A DNA stretch of 64,000 bases from CBDBND01 sp965207985 (GTDB lineage: Bacteria; Pseudomonadota; Alphaproteobacteria; Rhodospirillales; Rhodospirillaceae). Location of the stretch: the NCBI GenBank assembly GCA_965207985.1, contig CBDBND010000013.1, positions 124,001 to 188,000 of the forward strand, in the 5' to 3' direction. A program made the translations under genes and the position numbers. Under the pieces are notes generated by a model. That model saw only the letters and a list, made by a program, of their open reading frames with translations. It had not been told where the DNA came from and ran no database searches. Below are positions 37,443 to 47,072 of this stretch, piece by piece. How positions within the stretch are numbered: position 1 is the stretch's first letter; each line of letters starts with the position of its first letter.

Positions 37443-38852
37443 GTGCCCGAGAACGAAACATCAACTCACAAGGCAGGCGGGGAAATCACAACTCCGTCTC
37501 CCCAAGCAGCAGAGTCAAAACAAACCAGTTGGCGCGACAACGAAGAAGATTGGGCTCCTTCCGCCTATTCCTGGTATGTGACGATCTTCCTCACCCTCGC
37601 CTTTGCGCTGGCTTATATCGACCGTCAAGTCATCTCCCTTTTGGTTGGACCCATAAAGGAGGATCTCGGACTCAATGATGTTGAGATCAGTCTTTTAGGC
37701 GGTCTCGCCTTCGTTCTTTTCTACACGTTTATGGGCATCCCGCTTGGGCGCCTCACCGACCGTACCCACCGCATACGCTTGATTGCCGCCGGGATGTTCT
37801 TCTGGAGCCTGATGACCATGGCCTGCGGCCTGGCCCGGTCATTCACCCAACTTTTTTTGGCCCGTGTTGGCGTTGGTGTTGGCGAGGCCACCCTCTCACC
37901 AGCCGCCCTTTCCATCATTGCGGATTACTTCCCGCGCAAAAAATTGGGTACGGCGTCGAGCGTTTATCTGACCGGCAGCTGGATCGGCACCGGGTTGGCG
38001 TTCATCCTCGGCGGTTTGGTCATTGATTTTGTCGGTGATGCGGAGACAGTGCCCGTTTGGCTGTTGGGTGACATTAAACCGTGGCAGCTGGTTTTCATCG
38101 TCGTCGGTGCGCCCGGCATAGCGTTTTCCCTCTTTACCTTGACCATACGCGAGCCATTGCGACGTAACCGTATCAAGGCCGAGGGAGATGCCGTTCCCAT
38201 TCCTGACGTGGCAAAGTATTTGTGGGTGCGGCGGCGGTTCTACCTGCTTCACTTCATCGGATTTGGGCTCTTTGTCGCCTTTGGCATCGGCGTTGCGTTT
38301 TGGACCATCGAATACTTTGTCCGTACCTTTGAGGTGGAGCGCAGCTGGATCAGTTATCGCTACGGCGCTCTGGCCGTCATATTCGGCGCCAGCGGGGCGT
38401 TATCAGCGGGGGTGATATCCGATGCTTGTGAACGGCGGGGGTTAAAGACAGCCAAACTCTTTGTGCCGCTTATTGGCATGTGCCTCATGCTTCCCTTGGG
38501 GCTTTCTTTGGCAGTGGTGCCTAATGTGCTTGTCGGTCTTGCCGTCATTTCCATGATGACGTTCTTCACGAGCTTCCCCTACGGGCCCGCCGCTGCGGCC
38601 ATCCAAGTGGTCACGCCCAATGAAATGAGGGGCGTGGCGGTTGGAGTCTATTTATTCATTGCCAACAGCCTCGGGCTCGTCATCGGCCCAACGGTCATCG
38701 CCATGTTCACGGAGTTCGTTTTTGGCGATCCAAACCAACTGTCGGCCGCGCTTTCCCTCGCTGCTTTAGTTTTGGTCCCGACGGCTATTCTATCAATCGC
38801 GTTTTGCTGGAAGGCTTATGGCGAACAACTGGAACAGCAAGAGAACCCGTGA
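37443..38852 (+). CDS. MFS transporter
   Basis: 469 residues from GTG. Twelve hydrophobic segments; DRQVISLLVGPIKEDLGLND in helix 1 and the loop motif GIPLGRLTDRTHRIRLIAAG (motif A, G-x-L-x-D-R) place it in the major facilitator superfamily, similar to the Spinster-like/hexuronate branch. A hydrophilic N-terminus of about 45 residues is rich in Ser, Gln and Glu. Its location inside the enzyme cluster suggests uptake or export of the cluster's substrate or product. Confidence 0.88.
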   Translation: MPENETSTHKAGGEITTPSPQAAESKQTSWRDNEEDWAPSAYSWYVTIFLTLAFALAYIDRQVISLLVGPIKEDLGLNDVEISLLGGLAFVLFYTFMGIPLGRLTDRTHRIRLIAAGMFFWSLMTMACGLARSFTQLFLARVGVGVGEATLSPAALSIIADYFPRKKLGTASSVYLTGSWIGTGLAFILGGLVIDFVGDAETVPVWLLGDIKPWQLVFIVVGAPGIAFSLFTLTIREPLRRNRIKAEGDAVPIPDVAKYLWVRRRFYLLHFIGFGLFVAFGIGVAFWTIEYFVRTFEVERSWISYRYGALAVIFGASGALSAGVISDACERRGLKTAKLFVPLIGMCLMLPLGLSLAVVPNVLVGLAVISMMTFFTSFPYGPAAAAIQVVTPNEMRGVAVGVYLFIANSLGLVIGPTVIAMFTEFVFGDPNQLSAALSLAALVLVPTAILSIAFCWKAYGEQLEQQENP

Positions 38853-38874
38853 GCAAGGGGGATTAAGACAGTCT

Positions 38875-39654
38875 ATGCATGCACCCAAGAACATCCTGAT
38901 CACCGGCGCCAGCGATGGGATCGGCGCTGCCTTGGCCGAGGAATATGCGGCCAGTGGCGTGACCCTGATGCTGTGCGCACGCCGCGAAGACAAACTGAGC
39001 GCGGTAGGAGAAAAGTGCCGCACCAAAGGTGCCACGGTTATCACTCAGGCAATCGATGTGTCCGATACGCAGGCGATGACCGCCTGGGTGGAAAAGATGG
39101 ATGCGGAACATCCACTGGATCTGGTGATTGCCAATGCCGGCATCTCTTCCGGTGGCGACAGCACGGATAACATTGCAGAGAACATCAAAAGGGTATTTGC
39201 CGTTAACGTGCAGGGCGTGTTCAACACCATTCATCCTGCTTTACCCGGTATGAAACAGCGCGGCCGTGGTCAGATCGGTATTGTGTCTTCAGTCATGGGA
39301 TATGCGGTCTTCCCGCGCGCCACCAGCTACAACACATCAAAGATGACCGTCAAAGGCTATGGGGAGGGTCTGCGCGGTCTGGTTGCCAAGGACAACATTC
39401 AGGTCAGTGTTATTTGTCCGGGATATGTGCGCACACCCATGACCATGAACAATGATAAAATTCCGGAAGTATTTCCCATTGATGCGGACAAGGCCGCGGA
39501 AGTGATCCGGGACGGTCTGGCAAAGAACAAAGGGCGTATCACCTTCAGGAAACCGCATGGCTTCATCATGCGGACAATGCAACATCTCCCCTATTGGCTA
39601 TTGGACAAGATGTTTACCAAGTATCCCAAGGAAGCGGGTCACGAAGCGAAATAA
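38875..39654 (+). CDS. Short-chain dehydrogenase/reductase
   Basis: 259 residues from ATG 38875. NAD(P) motif ILITGASDGIGAALAEEYA; ARREDK after strand 2 suggests NADP. NAG motif VIANAGISSGG, catalytic Ser in VSSVMGYAVFP, and YNTSKMTVKGYG with the Y-x-x-x-K pair. PGYVRTPMT follows. A complete, probably active cytosolic oxidoreductase. It lies between the MFS and TauD genes on the same strand. Confidence 0.87.
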   Translation: MHAPKNILITGASDGIGAALAEEYAASGVTLMLCARREDKLSAVGEKCRTKGATVITQAIDVSDTQAMTAWVEKMDAEHPLDLVIANAGISSGGDSTDNIAENIKRVFAVNVQGVFNTIHPALPGMKQRGRGQIGIVSSVMGYAVFPRATSYNTSKMTVKGYGEGLRGLVAKDNIQVSVICPGYVRTPMTMNNDKIPEVFPIDADKAAEVIRDGLAKNKGRITFRKPHGFIMRTMQHLPYWLLDKMFTKYPKEAGHEAK

Positions 39655-39676
39655 CCCTAAGAGGGAAAACGCACTG

Positions 39677-40930
39677 ATGAGCTACAAATATACGACCGAG
39701 CGTGAGCTGAAAGACTACAAACACTTCACAGCAACACCGGCCTCCGGTGCCCTGGGCGCCTACATCGAAGGCATTGACCTGAATGAATTGTCTGACGATG
39801 CCTTTGCCGAGCTGCGAGAAGCGTTTCTGGAATTCAAAGTTCTGTTTTTCCGCAATCAGCCCATGGATGAAGACCAGCACATCGCCTTTGCCCGCCGGTG
39901 GGGGATGCCGCAAGGGCCCGGTGCGGTGCCTCAGCTCGAAGGCTACCCGCAAATCAAAGATCAACAATTCGATGAACTCACGACCATCGGTTCAGACGTG
40001 AATTACCACGCCGATGACACCTTCCGTGACTACCCCTCAAAGCTCTCAATCCTGCGCGCTCTGGCGACGCCACCCGGTGCCGGCAATACCATCTGGTGTG
40101 ACATGGAAAAAGCCTATGACGCCTTGTCGCAACCGATGAAGGACCTGATCGACGGCTTGGATTGCGTGCACGATCTGGACAAAACCTTCGGCAAAAGCAT
40201 TTTGGAAGGCGGGGGCGCAAAAGCTTGGGAAAACATGATGAAACGCAACCCGCCGGCCACCCATCCGGTGGCGCCGGTGCATCCTGAGACGGGCCGCAAA
40301 TGCATTCATCCCTCCAAGTTGACCGGTAGATCCATTCCACAACTGTCCGAAGAGGAAAGTCAGTGGTTACTGGACTTCCTGATGCAGCACTCCTACCGCC
40401 CTGAATTCGAAGTGCGTATGACTTGGGAGAAAGACACCATTGCCATGTGGGACAACCGGTGTCTGCAGCACCGCGGCATCAATGATTTCTCTCCCGCTTT
40501 CCGGCACATGCAGCGCGTGGCGATCATTGATGAGCTGCGTCCTGACCGTCACCCCGAAACGCAAACACCGTTGAAGTTTGATCCCGACTTAGACTACGTG
40601 CCTGTGTCTGAGCTTTACGCGCCGGACAACAAGCCGGAAATGACCTACGGCGAGCGGACGAATGAGGAAGCGACGGAGGATAAACTTGCCGTAAGGGACG
40701 ACGGCGCCGATGACAACGCCCCTGTGGATCAGAAGTTCTGGGACAAAATGAATTCCACACGAGAGGGCATCACTTTCACCTCGGGCGCCGCAGCCAGCGT
40801 CAAGAAAATCCCGGCCATGTTCCGCGGCATGGCCTTAAAAGCCATCTTTAAAGAAGCCGAAGTGCAAGGCAAAACCCAGATTGACCTTGCCGTGCTTCAA
40901 AAGGTGAATGAGAAACGTCAGTCTGGATAA
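39677..40930 (+). CDS. TauD/TfdA-type Fe(II)/2-oxoglutarate dioxygenase with PCP_red-like tail
   Basis: 417 residues from ATG 39677 (GAGGG upstream). Iron ligands are visible in DVNYHADDTF (His-x-Asp) and RCLQHRGIND (distal His); HMQRVAIIDE supplies the 2-oxoglutarate Arg. LEFKVLFFRNQPMDEDQHIA is the typical N-terminal strand. After residue 320 comes an acidic linker and a 50-residue tail (AAASVKKIPAMFRGMALKAI then FKEAEVQGKTQIDLAVLQKV) similar to the PCP_red domain of protochlorophyllide reductase subunits. It would hydroxylate an unknown substrate. Confidence 0.85.
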   Translation: MSYKYTTERELKDYKHFTATPASGALGAYIEGIDLNELSDDAFAELREAFLEFKVLFFRNQPMDEDQHIAFARRWGMPQGPGAVPQLEGYPQIKDQQFDELTTIGSDVNYHADDTFRDYPSKLSILRALATPPGAGNTIWCDMEKAYDALSQPMKDLIDGLDCVHDLDKTFGKSILEGGGAKAWENMMKRNPPATHPVAPVHPETGRKCIHPSKLTGRSIPQLSEEESQWLLDFLMQHSYRPEFEVRMTWEKDTIAMWDNRCLQHRGINDFSPAFRHMQRVAIIDELRPDRHPETQTPLKFDPDLDYVPVSELYAPDNKPEMTYGERTNEEATEDKLAVRDDGADDNAPVDQKFWDKMNSTREGITFTSGAAASVKKIPAMFRGMALKAIFKEAEVQGKTQIDLAVLQKVNEKRQSG

Positions 40931-40964
40931 CCGTCCGTCCATCCCTACTAAAAGGACCCAGCCA

Positions 40965-42477
40965 ATGAATTGGCTACGAATCGCACTCATTGTCCTGCTG
41001 CCCGCCCTCGTCACCCCGCTCGCCATTGCGGCCCAAATCACGGAACCCGTAAGGATTGATACAGGTCTCGTCACCGGGATCACCGATGATGGGATTGATA
41101 AGTTTATGGGCATCCCCTACGCCACGCCGCCGGTGGGCGCTTTGCGCTGGCGCGCGCCGCAGCCGGCGGCATCCTGGTCAGGTATTCGTTCCGCTGATCG
41201 CTATGGTGATATGTGCGTACAACCGACGCAGCCGACAAGCACAAGCACGGCTGAAACGCCAGAGACCATGAGCGAGGACTGCCTTACCCTCAATGTGTTT
41301 AAGCCTAAGGATGTGTCAGGGCCCCTGCCCGTCATGGTTTGGATTCACGGCGGTGGATTCACCCGCGGCGCATCGTCGGTTCCGAGTTATGACGGCACCG
41401 CGTTTGCTCGCGGCGATATGGTGTTCGTGTCCATCAACTACCGGCTCGGCCAGCTTGGGGTGTTCGCCCATCCGGCATTGACTGCGGAAAATGCCGACAA
41501 TGGATACCTCGGAAACTACGGCCTGATGGATCAAACGAAACATTGCGGCCTTCGCTGGTGACCCGGACAACGTAACCATTTTTGGCGAGTCAGCCGGCGG
41601 GCTTTCCGTTAACGCCTTAATGGTATCGCCGGAGGCGCGCGGGCTGTTTCATCGCGCCATAACCCAATCCGGATACGGCCGTGGACACTTTCATCGCATG
41701 ACCGTTGATTCACCGGATGGGCGCCGCGCTGCGGAGACCGAAGGTGTTGAACTCGCCGCAGCCGTCGGCGTTGCAGATAATGATCTGACAGCCCTGCGCG
41801 CCGTGCCGGCGGAAATGATTGTCGCGCAGCCACGGCCCCCTGGGCATCTCTATTTCATTCTTGACGGCAAAGTATTGACTGACGACATGTGGGCGGCCTT
41901 CCGGGCAAAAAAAGAAGCCCCAGTACCATTCATGACCGGCTCGAACAGTCATGAGTTTCCCGGCATTTCCTGGGACAGCGAGCGCCCGGACCTACACCAT
42001 TTCGTCACCAACGATGAGTATGATGTTCTTGCCAGGGCGTATGGCGGGCGCGAGACCCTCGATCACCACCTCATCAGTGATTTCCTCTTTACTCAACAAG
42101 CCCGGGCACTAGCGAGACTGCATAGCCGTAACGGTTACCCCACGTTTCTTTATTTGTTTTCCGTGGTCGACGATGCTGCCGCTGCCGAAGGCCAAGGTGC
42201 CCGGCATGGTGCCGAAATACGGTATGTCTTCGAAACCCTGAGCGCCGGTGGAGCACCAGCACCGGACCCGGTGCATTTAGAGGTCGCACGGACCATGAAT
42301 GCGACTTGGCGCGCTTTTGCGACCACCGGATCTCCAAATGGTCCTGGTCTTATCTCATGGCCAGATTACACAAATGAACAAGTCATGGAGTTCATGCTGC
42401 GCGGCCAGACGGTGCATCCGGACGGCCGCAATGACCGGCTGGACGCGCTCTCCGCCGTGGTCGATGACGAGTCATAG
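40965..42477 (+). pseudogene. Exported type-B carboxylesterase, frameshifted
   Basis: Signal peptide (IALIVLLPALVTPLAIAAQ), then KFMGIPYATPPVGALRWRAP, SEDCLTLNVFKP, VMVWIHGGGFTRGASS and YLGNYGLMDQ. Right there, near 41545, about 23 bp seem to be missing and the frame breaks; it resumes as NIAAFAGDPDNVTIFGESAG with the catalytic Ser and runs to 42477, with GARHGAEIRYVFE holding the His. Both parts are otherwise well preserved, so the loss is recent or a sequencing error. Confidence 0.85.
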
Positions 42478-42552
42478 AGTTAGCGACTAGGGTGTGAACC
42501 CAATTCAATGTCTTGATTTTACCTAAGCAGGTGTGATTCACAGCCTCTTTTA

Positions 42553-42951
42553 TTGGAGGCAAGAGTGGCACGGTTTGATTTGACAGATGAGGAGTGGTCG
42601 GTGATCGGCCCACTTCTTCCCAAACAGGGGCGCGGTCCTCAGCGTAAGGATGACCGTCAGGTCTTGAACGGTATCTTCTATATTCTGCGCACGGGTGCCC
42701 CATGGCGGGACTTACCGGAGCGTTACGGCCCGCGGACCACGGTCTATAACCGCTACACCCGATGGGGTGAGCGGGGTGTATGGCAAGGCATTTTCGATGC
42801 TCTTGCCAAGCAGTGCGAGGACAGTCTGATCTTCATTGACAGTTCCATCGTCAAGGCTCACCGCGCAGCGGCAGGGTCAAAAAAGGGGGCTTGGCAGAAG
42901 GTATTGGACGCTCACGCGCGGGTCGCACAAGTAAGGTTCACGCGGCCGTAG
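42553..42951 (+). CDS. IS427-like transposase, first frame
   Basis: RFDLTDEEWSVIGPLLPKQG and FYILRTGAPWRDLPERYGPR form the N-terminal domain; IFIDSSIVKAHRAAAGSKKG carries the first catalytic Asp. It overlaps the second frame by about 60 bp, the usual IS427 layout in which a frameshift yields the full transposase. GTG at 42565 is an alternative start. Confidence 0.85.
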   Translation: MEARVARFDLTDEEWSVIGPLLPKQGRGPQRKDDRQVLNGIFYILRTGAPWRDLPERYGPRTTVYNRYTRWGERGVWQGIFDALAKQCEDSLIFIDSSIVKAHRAAAGSKKGAWQKVLDAHARVAQVRFTRP

Positions 42952-43313
42952 ATGCCAAGGGCCGCCCGCTCCGGCTGGACATCACCGGCGGGCAGGTCCA
43001 TGACAGCCAAGCCATGGGCTCTTTCCTGGATTGGGAAAAGGCCCCGCTCGCCATCGTCGCTGATAAGGCCTATGGCACCGCCAAAATCAGGCAGCAGATC
43101 GCCGATGAAGGAGCGCTGGCTGTCATTCCTTCAAAGAGCAACGCGCGTCATCCTATCCCGCACGATCCAAACCTCTATGCCCAAAGGACCATCGTCGAGC
43201 GGTTCTTCTGCAAGATGAAAGACATGCGCCGATTAGCAACGCGCTTCGAGAAATCAGCCAAAAACTTCCTCGCAATGATCCAACTCTTCGCCATAAGAGG
43301 CTGGATCAATTGA
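42891..43313 (+). CDS. IS427-like transposase, second frame
   Basis: GRTSKVHAAVDAKGRPLRLD, then IVADKAYGTAKIRQQIADEG (second Asp) and RTIVERFFCKMKDMRRLATR (Glu, Y-R-type block). It needs a frameshift from the first frame in the overlap. Stop TGA at 43311. Confidence 0.85.
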   Translation: MAEGIGRSRAGRTSKVHAAVDAKGRPLRLDITGGQVHDSQAMGSFLDWEKAPLAIVADKAYGTAKIRQQIADEGALAVIPSKSNARHPIPHDPNLYAQRTIVERFFCKMKDMRRLATRFEKSAKNFLAMIQLFAIRGWIN

Positions 43314-43450
43314 GTCCACACCCTAATAAAGTGGCCGTTCTGAAGGTAAACGGCTTCTCTTAAATGACATCGTGAATCTCGATCACAACTCGCTCATACT
43401 AGGGGGATGAATTAAAGTAGCATCTTGAGAATAAGATCAGGAGAAGCAAA

Positions 43451-44386
43451 ATGACCCGTGAAAGAAAGGGACTATCAAGACGAACTTTTGGTCATGCAAC
43501 GCTCTTGGGCACATCGACTATGTCCATGGTCCTTGGTGGTCATAACAAAGCCCAAGCCAATATTTCTCCGGCCTTTGGTATGAAGCGCGGATATGCCGAT
43601 GGCCCTTACGGCCAAGTCCATTACCGGGATGTGGGGGAAGGCCGTCCCCTTTTCATGTTCCATCAATCACCGATGACTTCCCGCCAATTTGACAACGTCT
43701 ACGGCTTGTTCGCCGCACGTGGCATTCGCGCCATCGGAATCGATACGCCAGGCTTCGGCATGTCGGACCCGACCGATTTCGTACCTACCGTTGAAGACTG
43801 GGCGAAAGCAGTACCGTGGGTTATGGATCATCTCAACATCGATGTTGCCGATATGCTGGGGCATCACACGGGGTGCTATTCAGCGACAGAGGTTGCCATT
43901 CAATTCCCCGACAGAGTCAGAAATCTTGTCATGGCAGGGGCGATCCCGAGAACTGAAGAGCAGCGGCAGACGACGCTCAAGGGCGTAGAGGAGAGAGAAA
44001 TCAATTTTGTTTATGAGCACGACGGCAGCCATCTCATGAACAGTTTTGCTACGCGATATAGAATGTATGGTGACGGAGCCGACCCGAGGCTGATCACACG
44101 GTATGTGATCGAGAAATTCATGGGCACGGGACCGTTCTGGTATGGGCATTACGCAGCGGCACAGTACGACCTGGGCGCCAAACTTCCCATGATCAAACAC
44201 CGCACGCTGATCATCACCAATACGGGCGATGTGATTTACGAAGGCACGAAACTCATAAAACAGATGCGCCCTGACTTCGATTACGTAGAACTAGAGGGCG
44301 GCGGTGTGGACATCGTGGACCAGCAGCCAGAAGCGTGGGTGGATGCAGTGGTCAAGTTTCTCGAGGTCGAGTCCGTAGGGAATTAA
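43451..44386 (+). CDS. Tat-exported alpha/beta hydrolase, His in nucleophile position (A)
   Basis: 311 residues. Tat leader SRRTFGHATLLGTSTMSMVL. The fold is recognised by LFMFHQSPMTSRQFDNVYGL (oxyanion region) and IDTPGFGMSDP. The elbow reads MLGHHTGCYSA, so the usual G-x-S-x-G Ser is His. LIITNTGDVIYEGTKL is the acid strand. GAGAAGC lies 5 bp upstream. Either the nucleophile is unusual or the protein uses another mechanism. It has a related neighbour at 44493. Confidence 0.82.
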   Translation: MTRERKGLSRRTFGHATLLGTSTMSMVLGGHNKAQANISPAFGMKRGYADGPYGQVHYRDVGEGRPLFMFHQSPMTSRQFDNVYGLFAARGIRAIGIDTPGFGMSDPTDFVPTVEDWAKAVPWVMDHLNIDVADMLGHHTGCYSATEVAIQFPDRVRNLVMAGAIPRTEEQRQTTLKGVEEREINFVYEHDGSHLMNSFATRYRMYGDGADPRLITRYVIEKFMGTGPFWYGHYAAAQYDLGAKLPMIKHRTLIITNTGDVIYEGTKLIKQMRPDFDYVELEGGGVDIVDQQPEAWVDAVVKFLEVESVGN

Positions 44387-44492
44387 CGAACCGCCTACAA
44401 TCCAGGTCCGCTTTCGATAAATAAATGCTCAAACAACGCGGGTTCAGCCAACGGTAAACATAGATTGTCAATCGGAGGACAACGTATTCGCG

Positions 44493-45410
44493 TCAGGCTA
44501 GGTAGTCTTCTATGACCTTTGCGCAGTCGGCCGGACGATCATAAAACATGAACACGTTGCAATCAGGCAATGTGATTCGCGTACCATTGGGAAATCGCTC
44601 GAGCAATCGCTCTTGATTTTGGATCACTTCATCGAGCTCGCCCTGTATCAGCAGAACGGGCATTTTCATGGTCAGTTGGGCCGGTGTGCGATCCCAGGTA
44701 AAGAGCAATCCCCATGCCTCGTAAGGCCGTTGACGGATCCGTATGCTGTTCAAGAACGGTGTAACCAAAGCCTCAGGTTCGACCCCTGCACTTCTCATTC
44801 TGGCAATACCCCGCCAAATTCTCACAAACTCGTTGCCTTCCCAATCGGGATTGAGCGTGTTTCTGACTTCCGCTCTTATTTCTGCTTTTTCTTCTTCAGA
44901 AAGGTCTCGAGGATAACTCGTGCCGGACATGATTACGCGTTCAATACGATCGGGAATCGTCGCCGCGACACTTGAAACGACCAAGCATCCGCCATGATGG
45001 CCAAGCAAATGGAAACGATCCAGTTTCAGGTGATCTGCCAGACGAATAACAGCATCACGTAATCGCTCCATGGTGTGTGGGCCGGCGGGATCATCCGATA
45101 TACCGAATCCGGGTAGGTCGATTGCAATTAACTGGAACTTGTCCGCGAGGTAGGGAATAAGCCCTATGAACTCATCGCTGGAATTGTTGCTTTGGTGGAT
45201 GAGCATAAGAGCGGGGCCCGCACCCGCAGTCCAATAATGAATCTGGCCGCCCTCTGCATCATCCATGAAGGCTCGATGTCTACGTGTGCTATTGATTGGT
45301 TGGGCGGCACTCGTTCGCGCGCGTAAAAAAGAAGGAACAGCTACACCGGCCATTCCTAATGCTTTCATTAGTTGACGCCGGCAAAGGTTGAAACGGTTTG
45401 TGTTTGACAT
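44493..45410 (-). CDS. Tat-exported alpha/beta hydrolase, His in nucleophile position (B)
   Basis: 305 residues from ATG 45410 (an upstream ATG at 45425 is possible). Leader CRRQLMKALGMAGVAVPSFL. LMLIHQSNNSSDEFIGLIPY, IDLPGFGISDDPAG, then LLGHHGGCLVVSSVA at the elbow, again with His instead of Ser. VLLIQGELDEVIQNQERLLE is the acid strand; the end lacks a clear catalytic His (CNVFMFYDRPADCAK). Convergent with hydrolase A. Confidence 0.8.
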   Translation of the reverse strand: MSNTNRFNLCRRQLMKALGMAGVAVPSFLRARTSAAQPINSTRRHRAFMDDAEGGQIHYWTAGAGPALMLIHQSNNSSDEFIGLIPYLADKFQLIAIDLPGFGISDDPAGPHTMERLRDAVIRLADHLKLDRFHLLGHHGGCLVVSSVAATIPDRIERVIMSGTSYPRDLSEEEKAEIRAEVRNTLNPDWEGNEFVRIWRGIARMRSAGVEPEALVTPFLNSIRIRQRPYEAWGLLFTWDRTPAQLTMKMPVLLIQGELDEVIQNQERLLERFPNGTRITLPDCNVFMFYDRPADCAKVIEDYLA

Positions 45411-45597
45411 GTCAGACCTCCTCAAGTGTTGTATTGAAAAGAACTAACTTTTGAATTGCTCCCGGTGATTGATCCCCTCATTAGAAGCTTTCGCGTCCAA
45501 ACATGAAATCAATTTCACTTTAGCAAGAAACGGATCCCAATTATCCGCTTTTCGCCATAAGGGTGCATTAAAGAACTCCGTTGACCAGCGCCTTACC

Positions 45598-47040
45598 CTA
45601 AATCACCTCGAGAATCTCAACGGCGACCCGCTCGGCGGACTCCAGCGCTGCTTCCATGCCGCGGGCGGACAGTCCCGTGGCGTCGCCGCAAATGTGAATG
45701 CGTCCGTGGGGCGCGTTCATCTTGCCGGCAAATTGCGTCACCTGGCCCGGGCCGAAATTGGTCCAGTCCCCTGACGCAAACGGGTCCCGGAACCAGGATT
45801 TGTAGCCGGCCACTTCCAGTTTGCCTTTGGCGGCGGGTCTGACTTTTTCGATGGTGTCGATGACCATCCTGTTGACGCTGTCCTCATCCATCTGATCGGC
45901 ACGTTCGGCTTTGTTGCCGAGCATCAGCGCCATCATACTGGTCAATTCGTTGGGATCGTCGCCGCCGAAATTGGGCATCACATAGCCGACCGGCGCATGG
46001 ACCATGTACATGCCCGGCTTGAAGCCGTCGTCATCCCAGAAGGGTGACGTAGGGACCAAATGCACCTGTGTCACCATCTGGCGGGGTACGGTCCAGATCG
46101 CCTTGCGCTGCACACCCGTGAAGTAAGGGTCCACCTTCAGCCGCCGCAATACCGGGAAAGGAATGGAACTGACCACACGGTCGGCGCGATAGACTGTACC
46201 GTCGGCACAGTGGACCTCGGCACCGTCGTCGTTGGAGCGAAGAGCCACGGCCTCCATCCCGTAGTGAACATCGCGTTTGAGTTTGCCCGCCATGGTTTCG
46301 GGCAGACGTTGGTTGCCGCCTTCGATGACGAACGAACTGCGCACACCATCGGGTACGAAGACCGTCCGCCCCCAGAAATACTCGAACATGACGACAAGGG
46401 CCGATACGTCGTGGGTGGAGTTGTTGTATTCCCATTTGTGATTACAGCACATGTCGACGACTTCTTCTGTCGCGCCCAAGCTCAACATCCAATCGTCAAA
46501 GGAAATGTCGAGATCGGCGAATTTGGGATCAAGCCAATCATCGGGCTGCACAAAAGGTACGTTTTCCGCCATGAAGCGGGCGTAATACCGCCACGGCGTA
46601 TCGTCTCGATAATCTCGGGGTAACGGATTTTTCGGATGGTCCGGCCACTGGTCCATGGTCACGACTGCGTCGTCGATGACGATTTCCAGACCGCGCAGAT
46701 AGGATTGTCTGTTGGGTTTTTTCGGCACGCCGTACCGCTCGGTGGCATCGACCACCCGCGCGTAACCGCCGCCGAAGGTGTTGGCGCCGGCTTCCGGAAC
46801 ACCCGGAATGTGATCAAAAGACAGGATGCGCCCACCGGCCCGTTGGCGTCCTTCGATGACTTGAACATCCACCCCCTGCTCTTCCAAAAGCAGCGCCGTT
46901 TCGAGGCCCGAAAGGCCAGCACCGATGACGACCACCTGAGCCCTGTTCTGAGCGCGCGCGCCCGACGGCATAAAGGCGGAAACGGATGCGGCGCCGGCAC
47001 TTTTCAAAAGCGTCCGGCGATCGATGGCACCATGGGACAT
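45598..47040 (-). CDS. Tat-exported flavin amine oxidase, paralogue 2
   Basis: 480 residues. Leader DRRTLLKSAGAASVSAFMPS ending near ARAQNR. FAD fold VVVIGAGLSGLETALLLEEQ and VIEGRQRAGGRI. C-terminal site HICGDATGLSARGMEAALES. The order of blocks (RPAAKGK, SWFRDPFASG, FGPGQV) parallels paralogue 1 at 36009. The MAPEG gene is 32 bp upstream on the same strand, so they probably form an operon. Confidence 0.86.
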   Translation of the reverse strand: MSHGAIDRRTLLKSAGAASVSAFMPSGARAQNRAQVVVIGAGLSGLETALLLEEQGVDVQVIEGRQRAGGRILSFDHIPGVPEAGANTFGGGYARVVDATERYGVPKKPNRQSYLRGLEIVIDDAVVTMDQWPDHPKNPLPRDYRDDTPWRYYARFMAENVPFVQPDDWLDPKFADLDISFDDWMLSLGATEEVVDMCCNHKWEYNNSTHDVSALVVMFEYFWGRTVFVPDGVRSSFVIEGGNQRLPETMAGKLKRDVHYGMEAVALRSNDDGAEVHCADGTVYRADRVVSSIPFPVLRRLKVDPYFTGVQRKAIWTVPRQMVTQVHLVPTSPFWDDDGFKPGMYMVHAPVGYVMPNFGGDDPNELTSMMALMLGNKAERADQMDEDSVNRMVIDTIEKVRPAAKGKLEVAGYKSWFRDPFASGDWTNFGPGQVTQFAGKMNAPHGRIHICGDATGLSARGMEAALESAERVAVEILEVI

Positions 47041-47072
47041 TCCGGGTCTCCTTAAGATTTACTCGGGGCGCT

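Larger units (their letters stand above)
42490..43323 (+). mobile_element. IS5-family (IS427-like) element
   Basis: 834 bp. Ends GGGTGTGAACCCAATTCA and the complement of GGGTGTGGACTCAATTGA, with TA on both sides as the target duplication. Two overlapping frames encode the transposase. Inserted right after the carboxylesterase remnant. Confidence 0.88.
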
